Shown piece by piece: positions 1 to 15,091 of a stretch of 64,000 nt of DNA. The stretch is from Nymphaea colorata (taxonomy: Eukaryota; Streptophyta; Magnoliopsida; Nymphaeales; Nymphaeaceae). The stretch lies in contig NC_045143.1 of assembly GCF_008831285.2 (NCBI RefSeq), forward strand, positions 5,403,503 through 5,467,502, read 5' to 3'. A program made the position numbers and the translations under genes. The notes under the pieces are model-generated. The model did no database searches and was not told the origin of the DNA. It worked only from the letters and a program-made list of their open reading frames with translations. The first letter of the stretch is position 1. Each line of letters opens with the position of its first letter.

Positions 1-421
1 CATTCTGCAAGAAGAAGACCCCGGATGAGTCAGGTATGTTTTTCTGCACCGTGTCTCATACATGATGTATGTATTCTGTTGCCATTGCTGCATCAAGTTT
101 GTCTGCTTCTGAAACCAAAATAAACTGGGTCAGATTGTCCGAGCCTTAGAAGGCGATGTATCGCTTGAAGATCTGAATGAAGGAGTTAGACCTGGACATA
201 GCACAGTATACGGCTCTTATGGGAGCTCTGACTATGATTCAGGCCAGTACAATGAAGACCTCAGGAGGTTCAGGCAGATGGCGTTTGGCCAAGGTGAAGG
301 TTTCACCGGAATGAGTGTGCCAACCAGTGAGTATGGACTAAACCCATCAACATCAAGCAGTGAAGGCCAACAAACTCGAGAAATGGAGATGGAGGGTATG
401 AAGAAACAAAATCGTGGTTAA
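1..421 (+). CDS. PERK-like receptor kinase, C-terminal end (partial)
   Basis: This is the 3' end of a proline-rich extensin-like receptor kinase (PERK), a plasma-membrane Ser/Thr kinase family thought to sense the cell wall. Two coding pieces are seen: 1-33, ending in a GT donor (gtatgt), and 134-421, which begins after a CAG acceptor and ends at TAA 419-421. Spliced, they read RPRMSQ, then IVRALEGDVSLEDLNEG, the end of kinase subdomain XI, followed by the acidic Tyr/Ser-rich PERK tail (YGSSDYDSGQYNEDLRRF, then SEYGLNPSTSSSEGQQTREMEM). That tail, ending in SSSEGQ-TREMEM, is characteristic of PERKs and separates them from other RLCKs. The extensin-like ectodomain, membrane segment and most of the kinase lie outside the window, so the exact PERK member cannot be assigned. 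AT-rich 3' UTR follows. Confidence 0.9.
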
Positions 422-3156
422 GGCGAAAGCACATGGTTCTGATGAATATTTTGTGTATAAAATTCATTCCGTTTTTCTTTCTTTTTTTAATCTTTTTCTC
501 GGTTTTGTTTTATCGCTTTTGCGGCAATTTGAAGGTTGAATAGATGGAAGTAGTTGGTGGGACCGAAACTTTCATATGGGTTGGTTTGTTTTGTTCTTCT
601 TGATTCATATGTATCAAATTATTATTTGCTTTTGAGGGGGACGGTTCTGACATGTATTCTTTTTCTCATGATGGAACTTGTAGCCTGCAAATTGTTAAAT
701 TTAATAGTCTTGGAATCGTCTTCATGCACATGTAATCTGAAGGGCGAGTTTTTGTAAATCAAATCCAATTAATATTTTATTTCCGTGTTAGTTGCACATG
801 GAGGCTGAAAACCGTCAAATTTGAATGTCTAAATGGGTAGAAAGCCATTGAAACCTGTCTCTTCTGAATTCTGTAGAGGATGAATTCCTACGAATGAGAA
901 TGTTCTCTGAAAATCCATTTTGGGGTCTTAGGGTGTTAACAGGTCTGTCCCAGCGAGTGTTCTGTTTCACGAGGAACAGCTGTCCATGTGGATATGATAG
1001 CTCACGGGCCATGTCATATATTGTAAAGCCAGGTTGGGCTTACCCTGGCTGTTTCCCTTTTTAGGAATAGACAGCAACGATCTGGTTGTACTTGTTTTTT
1101 TGTCTTTTCTGTTCCTTTTACCCAGACAGCAAGGAGCTGGTGGTTCTGTGGGTGGTGCTTCTCTGTCTGATTCTGTGGAGAATCGAAAGAAATGCTCAAC
1201 CAACATAGTTTGTCTGCTTAGTAACTGGCAACTGGTGAAAGGATTGTTTCGGCTCGCAGTCTTATGATCATTTGGACGTCTGAGAACGGCATGAACATTG
1301 GAAATGGCATTGAATTGGTCAGGTTGCTGACGAATCCGTGAAAAGCAGCATTATTTACATTTTTAACAATAAAAGGAAAATAATTAAAAATAAGAAATTT
1401 ATAAAATTGTAAAGAATAATGGAAAATGAATGATACGTGACAAGATTACTTGGAATCTTTAAAAGGACAATTTCAAACATGTAACAATAGAAAATAACAG
1501 GGCTTGAGAACCCAGATTCTGTTATCAAAAGGTCAATCATGAAAGGGGAATAACCAGAAGTTTCTATTTTCCTCCGCCGCTTTCGGATACCAGCCCTCGA
1601 ACCCTTCCCCAGGTAAGTTTAACACAAGGCGCTGGTACCGCCACCTGCCGAAGTTGGCAATTCTCAATGTAAATATTTCCAATATATGTCTGCATGATAT
1701 GGGCCTATCTTCACGTAAATTTGATCCAAGCAGCTATAAAAGGAGTTATGCATAACTTCTAATGGCCGCCTAATGTTTGAAAATTTTGATATTCGAGAAA
1801 GTTTCTTTGGGCACCTCTAGCTTCTAATTATGATATTCTGCGGAGTTGATCGTATAATATTTCAACTCAAAGATGTGGATTTCGAGTAAACAGTTTGCAA
1901 CAACAAGTCGCATTATGAACACTAAAATTCACTGCTGGTGGCATTTTACATTGCAAAGAACAGGGATTTCCTGTTTCCTGATGAGTTCTGCAACATTTTA
2001 TACCTCATAGTGTCGACCAAGCGAGGAAGTGAACGGGGGGAGATCAAAGGATCGCATACTTTTCAGTGGAAAGGATGAAAGAGATAAGTGGAAGCACCGG
2101 GAGTAGCGATTACAATTTCTAAGGAACCTGTTCTGAATGAAACTGGTCGACTGAACTGAGCTGTTGAAAACAAAAAAGAAGAAAAATGCTTACGCCCTTA
2201 TACTCTGTAATAGATACTCCAATTAGACGGGATTTTAAAACAGAATTAAATTATTTTTTAGAAGAAAAAGAAAAGGAGAACACATTCAAACCAATATGAG
2301 AATATATGGCATAAGCATTAGACAGTATATAGCATTAATAAATAGCTGAAAATAACTATATGCAAAAAAGCAATTCTTCCGTCAACTGTTCAGTTCTTCT
2401 GCAGGGGAACCAAAGAATATACATGAAGAAGAATAAAGCGGGAACGTGTTGCCAAAGTGTGTTTTTTGAATGCTGCAAAAATAATATGGGTACAAAACAG
2501 TTCTAGAAAAATTTATGCAAAGCTGTCCAGCAATGGAATTACATACAAATTACCACCCAGCTGTTAGAATTTTACATTTAAGTGCTCAATATACGAGGTA
2601 AATTTTCCAAAAGCCGCTTTTTGGTTCATTTAACTTGAATTAAGCAAGAAGTATGTTCATAAAATGACAAGCTTATTGCCCCAAAATTGTATCTCCTTTG
2701 ATTGCAAATTCTTCTCAAATCAAAAGTTAGTCCCGCTTTGATCCTATTTGCCTCAGATCTCCTTCCCTTCCTAATTCATAAAAGTCCTCAAGGAGATAGG
2801 ACTAGTGTTGCTATAATAACTACGAAATTTTGAATAAATGCCAAAACCGATTTAATTTTATACCCAAGTTGAGAGTGCAATATTTGGACTTTTTACTATT
2901 TTAAAAAATGTTTTATGATTTTTAATTAATTTTATACATCCTTGGCCTTTTTGAAAAATGGCTTCTAACATAGTGATTCATGTAATTACAAATTGTCTGA
3001 TGGAGCCGTTCAAAATACGCATATTTGTTCCGAAGGGAGCGCCGATATTTGGTAGCACAAAAGTCCTCCATAAACTGGAAAGAACGAGGGGAAGATAATC
3101 GGCCGTCCTTCTTGCTCTCATATAGAATTGTTTTTGCTTCTTTGATTGCTTGTACG

Positions 3157-3161
<5 letters not shown>
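422..3161. other. Intergenic region, PERK to Rab7
   Basis: The first 300 or so bases after the PERK stop are T-rich and look like 3' UTR. The rest is AT-rich with short ORFs in both strands that show no family signature and no plausible splice partners. I see no tRNA and no clear transposon ends here. The last few hundred bases are likely the Rab7 promoter; a TATA-like catatagaa at about 3118-3126 sits some 165 bases before the Rab7 ATG. Confidence 0.5.

Positions 3162-3201
<40 letters not shown>
3162..3201. repeat. (AG)20 microsatellite in Rab7 leader
   Basis: Forty bases of uninterrupted AG dinucleotides lie about 85 bases upstream of the Rab7 start codon, probably in the 5' UTR or at the transcription start. 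GA/CT tracts of this kind are common in plant leaders and are known targets of BPC/GAGA-binding proteins; a regulatory role here is inference. Open frames that run through it (ER or LS repeats) are microsatellite artefacts. Confidence 0.85.
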
Positions 3202-3203
<2 letters not shown>

Positions 3204-3286
3204 TCTCCACCAATCTTTGGTCGCCGTTCTCTTTCTCTCGGTTCTCTCCCGCCCCCTCGCCCCTCCTACCCCCACCTGAAGCAATA

Positions 3287-6200
3287 ATGTCGGCCCGTAG
3301 GCGTATGCTTCTCAAGGTCATCATCCTCGGCGATAGCGGGTACCTCTCTTTCCCTGTTCCTCTTTCTTCCAGTGGAATTGTATATCTTACGTCTGATTCC
3401 GGTTGCACCCATCTGTTTTCTTTTGTTTCTCGTGATTCTTTTGGGGAAATTTAATTGTAATAGTTTCTGTTGTTCGACTTTGTCTGTTCCCCTTCAAGGG
3501 AAACCGGCTAATCTTTTTTTTTTTCTTGCTGCTCCATTCTTTGTGATTCATGGCAGGGTCGGGAAGACGTCTCTCATGAATCAGTATCCTTTAATACGAT
3601 GATTTCGACTTTGTGGTGAAATCTTTAGAAGGGTTTTCAATTTTTTCTATCATTTTGACGGATCTGTTGTCATGATTTGATACTAGATTCGGTAGGATTA
3701 GGTTGTCTGTCTTTTCTAAAGCAGTAAGACGTTTTGGGTATGATTGGTTTGCCTTGAGATTACTTTATTAGATATGTGAACCGAAAATTTAGCAACCAGT
3801 ACAAAGCGACCATTGGCGCTGATTTCTTGACAAAAGAAGTTCAATTTGAAGATAGGCTGTTCACCTTGCAGGTGAGACTCTTCTTTCATCATTTAATTCG
3901 CATCCTTGAATATGCTCGTGGACATCCTTCTTTTTTGCTTAAACAATCCCTAATTGGTTTCTGCGTCCTCCTTAATAACTCGCTACCTTTTCTTCTAAAT
4001 TTACATGTTATAAATAGCCTGACTGTCTAAATGGTGCACATTTGGGGAGTGTTTCTTGTTTCGTTGGGTTGGCAAGCCATATAGGATGCTTGGTGTTGTA
4101 TGCAGTTTATGTTCAATGCTGATATATGTCGATAAGAAATTCTGCTGTTATGAGCGTGGCGTGGTAAATGTAAACGCCTGTCACTGTCAAGATAAATGCC
4201 GTGTAGATGTTACACTAGATTGTTGTTGACTGAGAATACATAATACTAAAATTGTGAAAGAAGATCATGACTTTTAGGATAAGCTACCACGATGTGCTTG
4301 TGCTTCAATTGTATTAGCAGTGTGATTAGGAAATAGATTTCTGTTTCAGAGAAAGAAACAAAAACTTTCTGACCTTCACAAACTTTATGCTGCAAGTTTA
4401 CATGCTTCATCCATTATAATATATACAATATATGACTTGGTCATGACAAGAATGCTTAAAATCAATAATCATGATTCTTTAGTTTGGTAATGAAATTGAT
4501 ATGGTTGAATAGAAACAGGGCCCCATCTTTGCGTTTTATGTTTTCCATGAAGTGGGAGTTATGTAATCTTGTGAATCTATAGTGTGGCAGGATCCTGTTA
4601 GCTTTCCTGATGTATGAACTGGTAAGGGTTGCCAGTTCACCAATTTCGACAAGTGTGCACTCTCTCTAATACATATATGTGTAAATCTAAACATGCAGCA
4701 TGTAGTCTAATTTTTATTTTAGCTGTGTTATTATAATTAGTGGGAGGCTTACAGGAACTGCATTATTAGTACAACGTGGTCCCAAACATTTTTTTGTTAA
4801 ATGAAAAAACTGCAAATGACAGAAAGAATATAAGAAAAGAAGGGCAGTCATTCATGTTGTTGACATCCATTCTAATGGGCAATAACACACATGCAAAGCA
4901 AAAATGGTGCATATAAGTGGCAGAAAGCTATGTGCTGCAATCCTAAGAGGTCTGTGACTCTGTGGTAGCTAACTTACAATATAGCACATGTTTACACACA
5001 TGTATACTAGTTCTTCTCCTTTATAATTGGTTACTCTTTGAGGAGTCCACGTTTGCTGCTTATTTTTGAATTCTGTCTTTACTCAAACATGCTTTTAGGT
5101 TGTTAAGATTTCCAGCATCTAATCAACTTTTTGTATTCTTCTGTATACATGAATAACCAAATCAACCATTGAATGCTCCCTGGTTCTGTTATTTGATTTG
5201 ATCCATTTTCTCACTCTCGTCTGGACGAGATATGCCTTGCCATGTTTATCTGCCTTTTCAAATCAGGGCTTTTTCCTTTATGGTGCATTCTATGCCTATT
5301 CTACCATGGCTAGCTCAGTCTTGATGGTATGATTATTCATGCTTGTGCAGATTATAGCAAAATGTGGTCATAACAAACAATTTCATTTAGCCACTTTTAT
5401 TGGAACATTAAAAGTGTCATGAATATTCTTTCAGTATCTTTCTGCATCTGTTTAGCATGGAGTGTAGTCAATACATGTAGTACTCTAGCTCTTGCTTCTA
5501 CATTGAAATACAATGTCTCACATATCTGGCAAGGTTTAGGTTGTCATCACTTCTTTGAAATGACGAAGAGGTGGACCTTTTTGCACATGTAGCTATAGGT
5601 ATTGAGTACTTCAAACTCAAGAACTGGCTCACTTTAACTACAAAAAGGCTATGGTGTCCCATCTTTGGAACTGGAGAGTTAGTGCACACATATGCCTTTT
5701 TATGGTTTGTATGTGATGCTGCATGGGCATTGAGTGCTTCAAGCTCAAGAACTGGCTCACCCCATCTCTGGAAGTAGGAAGTGAAGTGCATATATATGCT
5801 TTTTCATGGTTCCGTTTGGGTCTTAATTATGTCTGACCATTCCAAATTCATTCTAATGTGATTGCTTCCAGTGGCAGATTTTATGAAAATTGTGATTCTA
5901 GTAGTTTCCTTGGACAACAAAATATCTGGGTGCTGCTTTTTGTTGTGCACGTCATAGCTGCCCATTCTATTAGGAACTCTTGTTTTGTGTTCTTCCTGTA
6001 AGTCTGTTATTTTACTTGTTCATTTCTTTCTTTCTTTTGGTGTTTTGTGCAACCCATTTATACTGAAAATGGATTTGCATAGGAAAATTTTGTTGTTGCT
6101 TGCAGATCATAACTTTTTTAAAGCATGGAATATTTGTAGATATGGGATACAGCAGGTCAGGAACGATTTCAGAGTCTTGGAGTGGCTTTCTACCGGGGAG

Positions 6201-7220
6201 CAGATTGTTGTGTCCTTGTATATGATGTAAATGTGACGAAGTCATTTGATAATTTGAACAACTGGCGTGAAGAGTTTCTTATTCAGGTAAGTGGTACTCA
6301 TGCTGTCATTCCTAGGCTTGAGGGCTGCATGACTCAATTGTTGCATTTAACTACATTTTCAGGCAAGCCCTTCTGATCCAGAAAATTTCCCATTTGTGGT
6401 ATTGGGCAACAAGATTGACGTGGATGGTGGGAACAGCCGGGTGGTAAGTATTTCTGTGCTTACTGCCTAGGCAGCACAGCTTACGACCACTACATACTGA
6501 TGGATTCAACACCTTGGTGTTTCACCTTTTCATGTTTGTACAGCTGACACGTTTCTGTTTTAGGTGTCTGAGAAAAAGGCGAGAGCATGGTGTGCTTCCA
6601 AGGGCAACATTCCTTATTTTGAGACCTCTGCCAAGGAAGGTTTCAATGTAGAGGCTGCTTTCCAGTGTATAGCAAAAAATGCACTAAAGAATGAGCCTGA
6701 AGAAGAAATGTGAGTAGTACATCATTGTCTATTATTTAATTCCTGTTTGATCAGCCAGAAATCATCATTGAAATTATTAAGGTTGCACTTTCATGGTATT
6801 GGCGATACGTGCTTGCTAATATGTTTTGACATTCAAAAGTTTTTATGCTGCTAGTTCTTGGTATTTTTATAAATTGGAGGATTGGTAAAATTCCTTTGTT
6901 TTTCTCTTGCTTTTCCCACATGTTTTTCACTGCCTTTTGTCCTACCACCTGTTTCTGCTGCTAATCGTCCATTTTATTGTGAAATTCCTTGCCTTCTGAT
7001 ACTAGCAATGACATTTATCATTAAATGAGAACTTTCTGTTTTTCGTTTGTTTGTCTTAATTAATGACTGCTACCGAATTACTTGAAGTTTCATTATTTTT
7101 CTTGAAGCCATTGCTGAGCACTGTCACTCATTTCTGATTACGCAATCATGTAGATATCTTCCTGACACCATTGATGTTGCTGGGGGAAGGCAGCAAAGAT
7201 CGACTGGATGTGAATGTTAA
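3287..7220 (+). CDS. RABG3: Ras-related Rab7 GTPase (RABG3 class), complete, 7 exons
   Basis: Small GTPase of late endosome-to-vacuole traffic. Exons: 3287-3339, 3557-3583, 3772-3871, 6140-6286, 6363-6443, 6564-6709, 7154-7220; all introns are GT-AG and the frame is kept at each junction. The product is 206 residues, the usual plant RABG3 length. Visible motifs are the P-loop GDSGVGKT (15-22), switch I with Thr40 (YKATIGADF), WDTAGQE (62-68, with Gln67), NKID (125-128), ETSAK (156-160) and a C-terminal CEC, the double-cysteine geranylgeranylation signal. YLPDTIDV near the end is typical of plant Rab7. All catalytic residues are intact, so it should be functional. Intron 3 is large (about 2.3 kb) and carries an internal duplication. 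Which RABG3 paralogue this is cannot be told by eye. Confidence 0.96.
5598..5811. repeat. Diverged direct duplication in Rab7 intron 3
   Basis: Two similar segments lie side by side. The first (5598-5708) starts ggtattgagtacttcaa and ends atgcctttttatggtt. The second (5726-5811) starts ggcattgagtgcttcaa and ends atgctttttcatggtt. Both contain ctcaagaactggctcac and a copy of cccatct-tggaa. The second copy lacks roughly 25 bases present in the first. No coding role is apparent. Confidence 0.75.
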
Positions 7221-8795
7221 GGCAGATGATATGATAAAAGTGCAGCTGCAGTTCTTTCATTTATTTGTGGAGTAATAATGTTCCAATATTTGTGATGATG
7301 TTCATGTATCTGGGATGTAAACTGTGTGTATATTGGTGTTCTAGAAGCCGGATTATTGCTGTCTTCAATTTCTTGAATCCAGTCTCAGTCCTTGTTACTT
7401 CGCGTCTTAGTTCAGTATTTTTTTGTATTTTTTGTGTCGTATACTTCTGTCTACTTATGTCAAATATTCTGTTCAATTACTCTCTCTCTCTCTCTTACAC
7501 GTGCGATGTGGCTCTACCATGTGCTAGTTTCAGACGACAAAAGCCAGACCACCGCCAACTTTATGCACTGGTTAGCTCTATGTTATATGACAATTTTTTC
7601 ATATGAATGCGATCCTCACCCTCCCCTTTTTACAAGCGTTGCATGAAAAATTAATCTGTTACTCTTTGTTAGATGATGAAACAAAGGCAAAAAACTGTAG
7701 AATAGGATCCACTCGGAGTTATCAAAGCTGAAAGTCGGTCTCATTTGATATGAAGGGTAAGCTCTCTGCGGGTATGTCCGGAAAAAACGCCTGTGTTTAA
7801 GAAAATATACGGGCTTCTTTTGCAGCATAAGTTGCGCGAGATCTTTCCTGCAAAAGTCTAAAAAAGCCGCTGTTTTACGAGAAAGGGATGCTGGTTTTAA
7901 GAAATGCTTAAGAAGAGCACCTAATGCTTGGAACTCGAAAAGAGGGCAGAACATTTAATGGTGGAACCTACTGGAAGCTCGGGGTGCCTGAGACTTTTTA
8001 TATTAAACCCGTTTTTTTGGTGGGCAAATGTGAGATTGGTTGGTATTGACCAATCCAAATTCCAAACGTAGAACGAGGATTAAATAAAAATAATTTTGAA
8101 AATTAAAAGTAACAGTCATATACATTAGACTAAATTGTGAATGCTTAAAAGTATTCGTGTCTGGTGTCACAGGAGAGCAATTCCTGTGTCATGGCATGAG
8201 AGGGGAGGCATGGAAACTGCCCTCCCCCTATCGATGGAGGCACCTTTTACGCATTGCCCTCTAATGCCATAAGGTGATAAGACAAACTGATGGGATGGCA
8301 TGGGAGGACCAGTTATTTTGATTAAAAAAACACAAAAACCAAACTTTACAAGCTTTTAATATTTATTCCTTGTCAACTGCCAAGGTCGAATGACCTAACC
8401 AGTTCTAAACATCAAAAGTAGAAAGGTTATTTCAACAATGCCCTCCCCCACCAAGACAGAATTGGAATGATACTATTCAGCAACATTGTGAGATTTTAAT
8501 GGGTTCCAGCTTTCTGCTTTTTGCTAGAGGTCGAATTGGAGCGAACAAAGTCAAGGCGTACCTTTTACAATTTTCAATTCGACAGAAGCACTGCTTTGAA
8601 ATAAATGCAATATCAAAAGAACGCATATGTAAAATGTAGCTTGGCCTGTAGATTAATATGGAACACATGGAATTAAATCCTTGAAAAGAAACTTTTGATA
8701 ATTACATCCATCAATGTTTTCACGAGTTCATGAATGTGTTGTGAAGGAAATCATTGACATACTTCAGAAGCAGAAAGGTAAGAATAAAAGCACTA
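7221..8795. other. Convergent intergenic region, Rab7 to Mpv17 gene
   Basis: This region lies between the stop codons of two convergent genes, so both 3' UTRs should fall inside it. It has a short CT run near 7482-7495. The segment 8170-8310 is richer in GC and repeats short words (ggcatg, ccctccccc), but no defined element ends were found. Short ORFs here lack family signatures. Confidence 0.45.
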
Positions 8796-12185
<3,390 letters not shown>

Positions 12186-12214
12186 GGTAGGAGGAAGATA
12201 GTACCAGCAGGAGG

Positions 12215-12234
12215 GAGAGAGAGAGAGAGAGAGA
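12215..12234. repeat. GA/CT tract in Mpv17-gene leader
   Basis: A short GA run on the plus strand (CT on the coding strand) lies 30-50 bases upstream of the ATG of the minus-strand Mpv17-family gene and probably belongs to its 5' UTR. Confidence 0.7.
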
Positions 12235-12269
12235 TGGAGAGATTGAAGGATAAAAGGGGAGAACGAAGG

Positions 12270-12276
12270 TTTTATA
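12270..12276 (-). promoter_or_regulatory. TATA box of the Mpv17-family gene
   Basis: The minus strand reads TATAAAA about 85 bases upstream of the ATG at 12185. Transcription would then start near 12240, just ahead of the CT-rich leader. The motif and spacing are good, but there is no direct evidence for the start site. Confidence 0.5.
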
Positions 12277-15091
12277 ACTCCCTTTTAAAGGATGATGGAG
12301 GTGATGACGAATCTTCCACCAGCTCCTGAACCCCCAACAACTTTTGCTTATTTCGTTCACGTCCGTCTGCGTCTCCACTTCTTCACAGATCAAACGCTGG
12401 TTGTTGGGTCAGCCAAATTAGGGGAGAGAGAGAGTCCCCCGAGATTGACCATGAAGGATGTTAAACATGGGATAGACCCTTGAGTCTTCGGCCACGCAAC
12501 TCCTCTCCACTCAGACCACGAACAGATCCTCGCCAAGCATATAGCCTGGGTTCTGTTGCAGCCGACAAGCATGGGCCAGAATCCAGATCGTATCGACATA
12601 TATTTCCGTTGCGTGGTCGTCAATATGTTCGAGTGCAAGGCAACAGAATCGAGTCTTTTAATCTGAAGATTTTAACTTGTTATCCCAAAGTTAAGATCTA
12701 AAGTGAGTTTTAGTTGCTTGGTTTTACCAACAACAAATCGTTTTAGGTGGTGTTTGATTGCATAAATGGTTGCGTTTCTGAGTGCATTTATTTTGTATTT
12801 TAGGGCGAACCTTTGAATGACAATCAAAGAAAGTAAATATTTATTACAGTAAATTTTCTCCGAAACTTTCCCCTTTACCCCTTTTTTGAACTCCTATGCA
12901 AATTTAAGTTATTTATCTGAGTTGAGAACTTGAGTAGCCAAGTTTAAGTGTATTTATTTATGAGCATCAAGAACGAGTTCATTAGAACTTCTTTCAAGCC
13001 AAAGGAATCTGTCAACTATCTCCTTTTGCTTATTTCCTTTTGCTTATTAGCTGACCTATGATAGGCAAAGCCCTTGAGGCCTCACTGCGCACTAGACGGT
13101 CAATTCTATTTCAGTTGTGTGCTATAAGATCCATATCTTTGGATTTCGAACTCCCAGGGATCCTTTAAATTGGTGGTGGGAAGAATTGTTCTTATAAAAT
13201 GAGTAGACCTGTTAGAGGGCTCAGCACACTCACTTGCATTAACTTTACATTTAATTACTATATGAGTATAGTGGCTATTGCAAATTGGCTAACGAAGGCT
13301 ATTTTTTAAGTACGAAAGTCATTTTGTTAAGTGCAAGCAAAGCTTTTTAGCAGAGAAGTTTTATATGCTCATGGCCTACATGCAAGTTGAATGTTCGATA
13401 GAAAAGACCAAAATGTGTTTGTTTTTAAAAAAAAAAACATCTCGCTCTTCTAAAGGTAAAAATGAAAGAGAGAGAAAAGTTTTCCTTTTTCTTTTTTGAA
13501 GTGTTCAAATACTCCTCCGAACATATGGTTGGGTACACTGTCTCTCTTTCACAAGCCAAGCACGCGAAGCTATGTCTTCAGTTTTTGTTGCCAGCAGTTT
13601 CAGCCAACTATTTGATCTCCAACATTGTTCCCTACATGCGAAATCTAGTTACTGCATAAGATGAATGATCTGAAAGAGCTTAAATGAGTAATCCCAAGAA
13701 AAATTTCCATAATCTGCATTCGCTTGCATAAAGAATATCAATAGCTGCATAACTTGACCTACTAAACTCCCCTTGATGAGTTCGAATGAGTAGGCAGAAC
13801 TGAACTGAGCTGCAAGCAATTTAATCCCTTGACTGCATTCGTCCACACTAATTTCATTGACAGATTCAACTTTAGACCCATGTCATATGGGTGCGGGTAC
13901 TAGGGCGGTACGAGTATGGGTAGGGAAACTACTTTTGAAAATTATGGATATGAGGGTATGCCAGAGCATATATATGAATATAAATATATAAGTATACATA
14001 TACATATATATAATAATTCACAAAAGTTCTCAAAATTAAAGAAAATGGAGGAAAAAATATAGAAGCTAGGTAGAAGGGAAATAAAAAGAAGAAAAAAATC
14101 AAAATTAAAGTAATAATTAAATTTGAAAGTTAAATTTTTAAGTTTTAAAATAGAATCATACACATGTACCCGTGTCACCGTATCCACGTAACGAGACGTG
14201 TACTTGACCACATCACATGTACCCGTACTGTGTGACATAGCTTTAGGCTAGATGCACCTAACCAATTTATAAGCCCTTAGACCATGAACCTCTTTTGATT
14301 AAAGTATTAATAGTTGTAATTTTGGACTTGCTATGTGTTGGACCAAAGGAAAACTAAGTCTCTTCCTTTCCCCACAATTCAAAATTGGCTGGTGGAGCAA
14401 TATTTTTCTATGCCCCGAGTCAAAACCTTCTAGCTTTCTTTGTGGACCAGAAAAATAAGGATTATGAATCTGACTCTTTTGAGACCGTGCAACTTTGCAG
14501 TATCTCTTCGTTATCAACAACTCGTTCCCCCATGACCTTCCATATGATTTTGTATATAGAAATACAAAAGTCACCAGGTATATATATAATGCCAGAAAAT
14601 GTGTTGAAAAAGGACCCAGGCTATCCATGCTCTTTAGAAACAAAAGCCATAGTCAAATTTCCTGTTACTCTCTCTCTCTCTTTCTCTTGTCAAGGCATAA
14701 GGTTGAGAGAGCAGACCAACTCATGCTATGTTCAACTGATCCATGTTTTTTTTGAGTGCCATCATTTACTGAATCAAACAGTTTACTGTTCTTCACTTGC
14801 TTTTGCAATATAAACAGGAACTTCAAAGGTGAAATTTGTTTTTCTTTTCACCTTTTGTTCAATTCAAGCTGGTGACAGATGATGAACTGCACCAAGGAAA
14901 GAAAGTCCTTCAAGCCATTGACAAATAAACAAAGTCAGCCAAAAATTTTGTGGCCAAACCACGACCAACTTTTCACCATCATTTCCAACCGATAAATTTA
15001 CCGCAGAACCGCCAGAAGGAGAGCAGAAATGAAAGATGGTGAGAGTCCGTGTGAAGGAGGTGTTTCAGTTTCTCCTTTGGCATTCTTGCAG
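12277..15091. other. Intergenic region, Mpv17 gene to TauE/SafE copy A
   Basis: Apart from the Mpv17-gene promoter at the left end and the 3' UTR of TauE copy A at the right end, the DNA is AT-rich with no recognised gene. A stretch near 12745-12850 (ggtggtgtttgattgcat) resembles an old MITE end but no partner end was found. The segment 13975-14240 is very AT-rich. Small ORFs at 14299-14813 show no family similarity. Confidence 0.45.
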
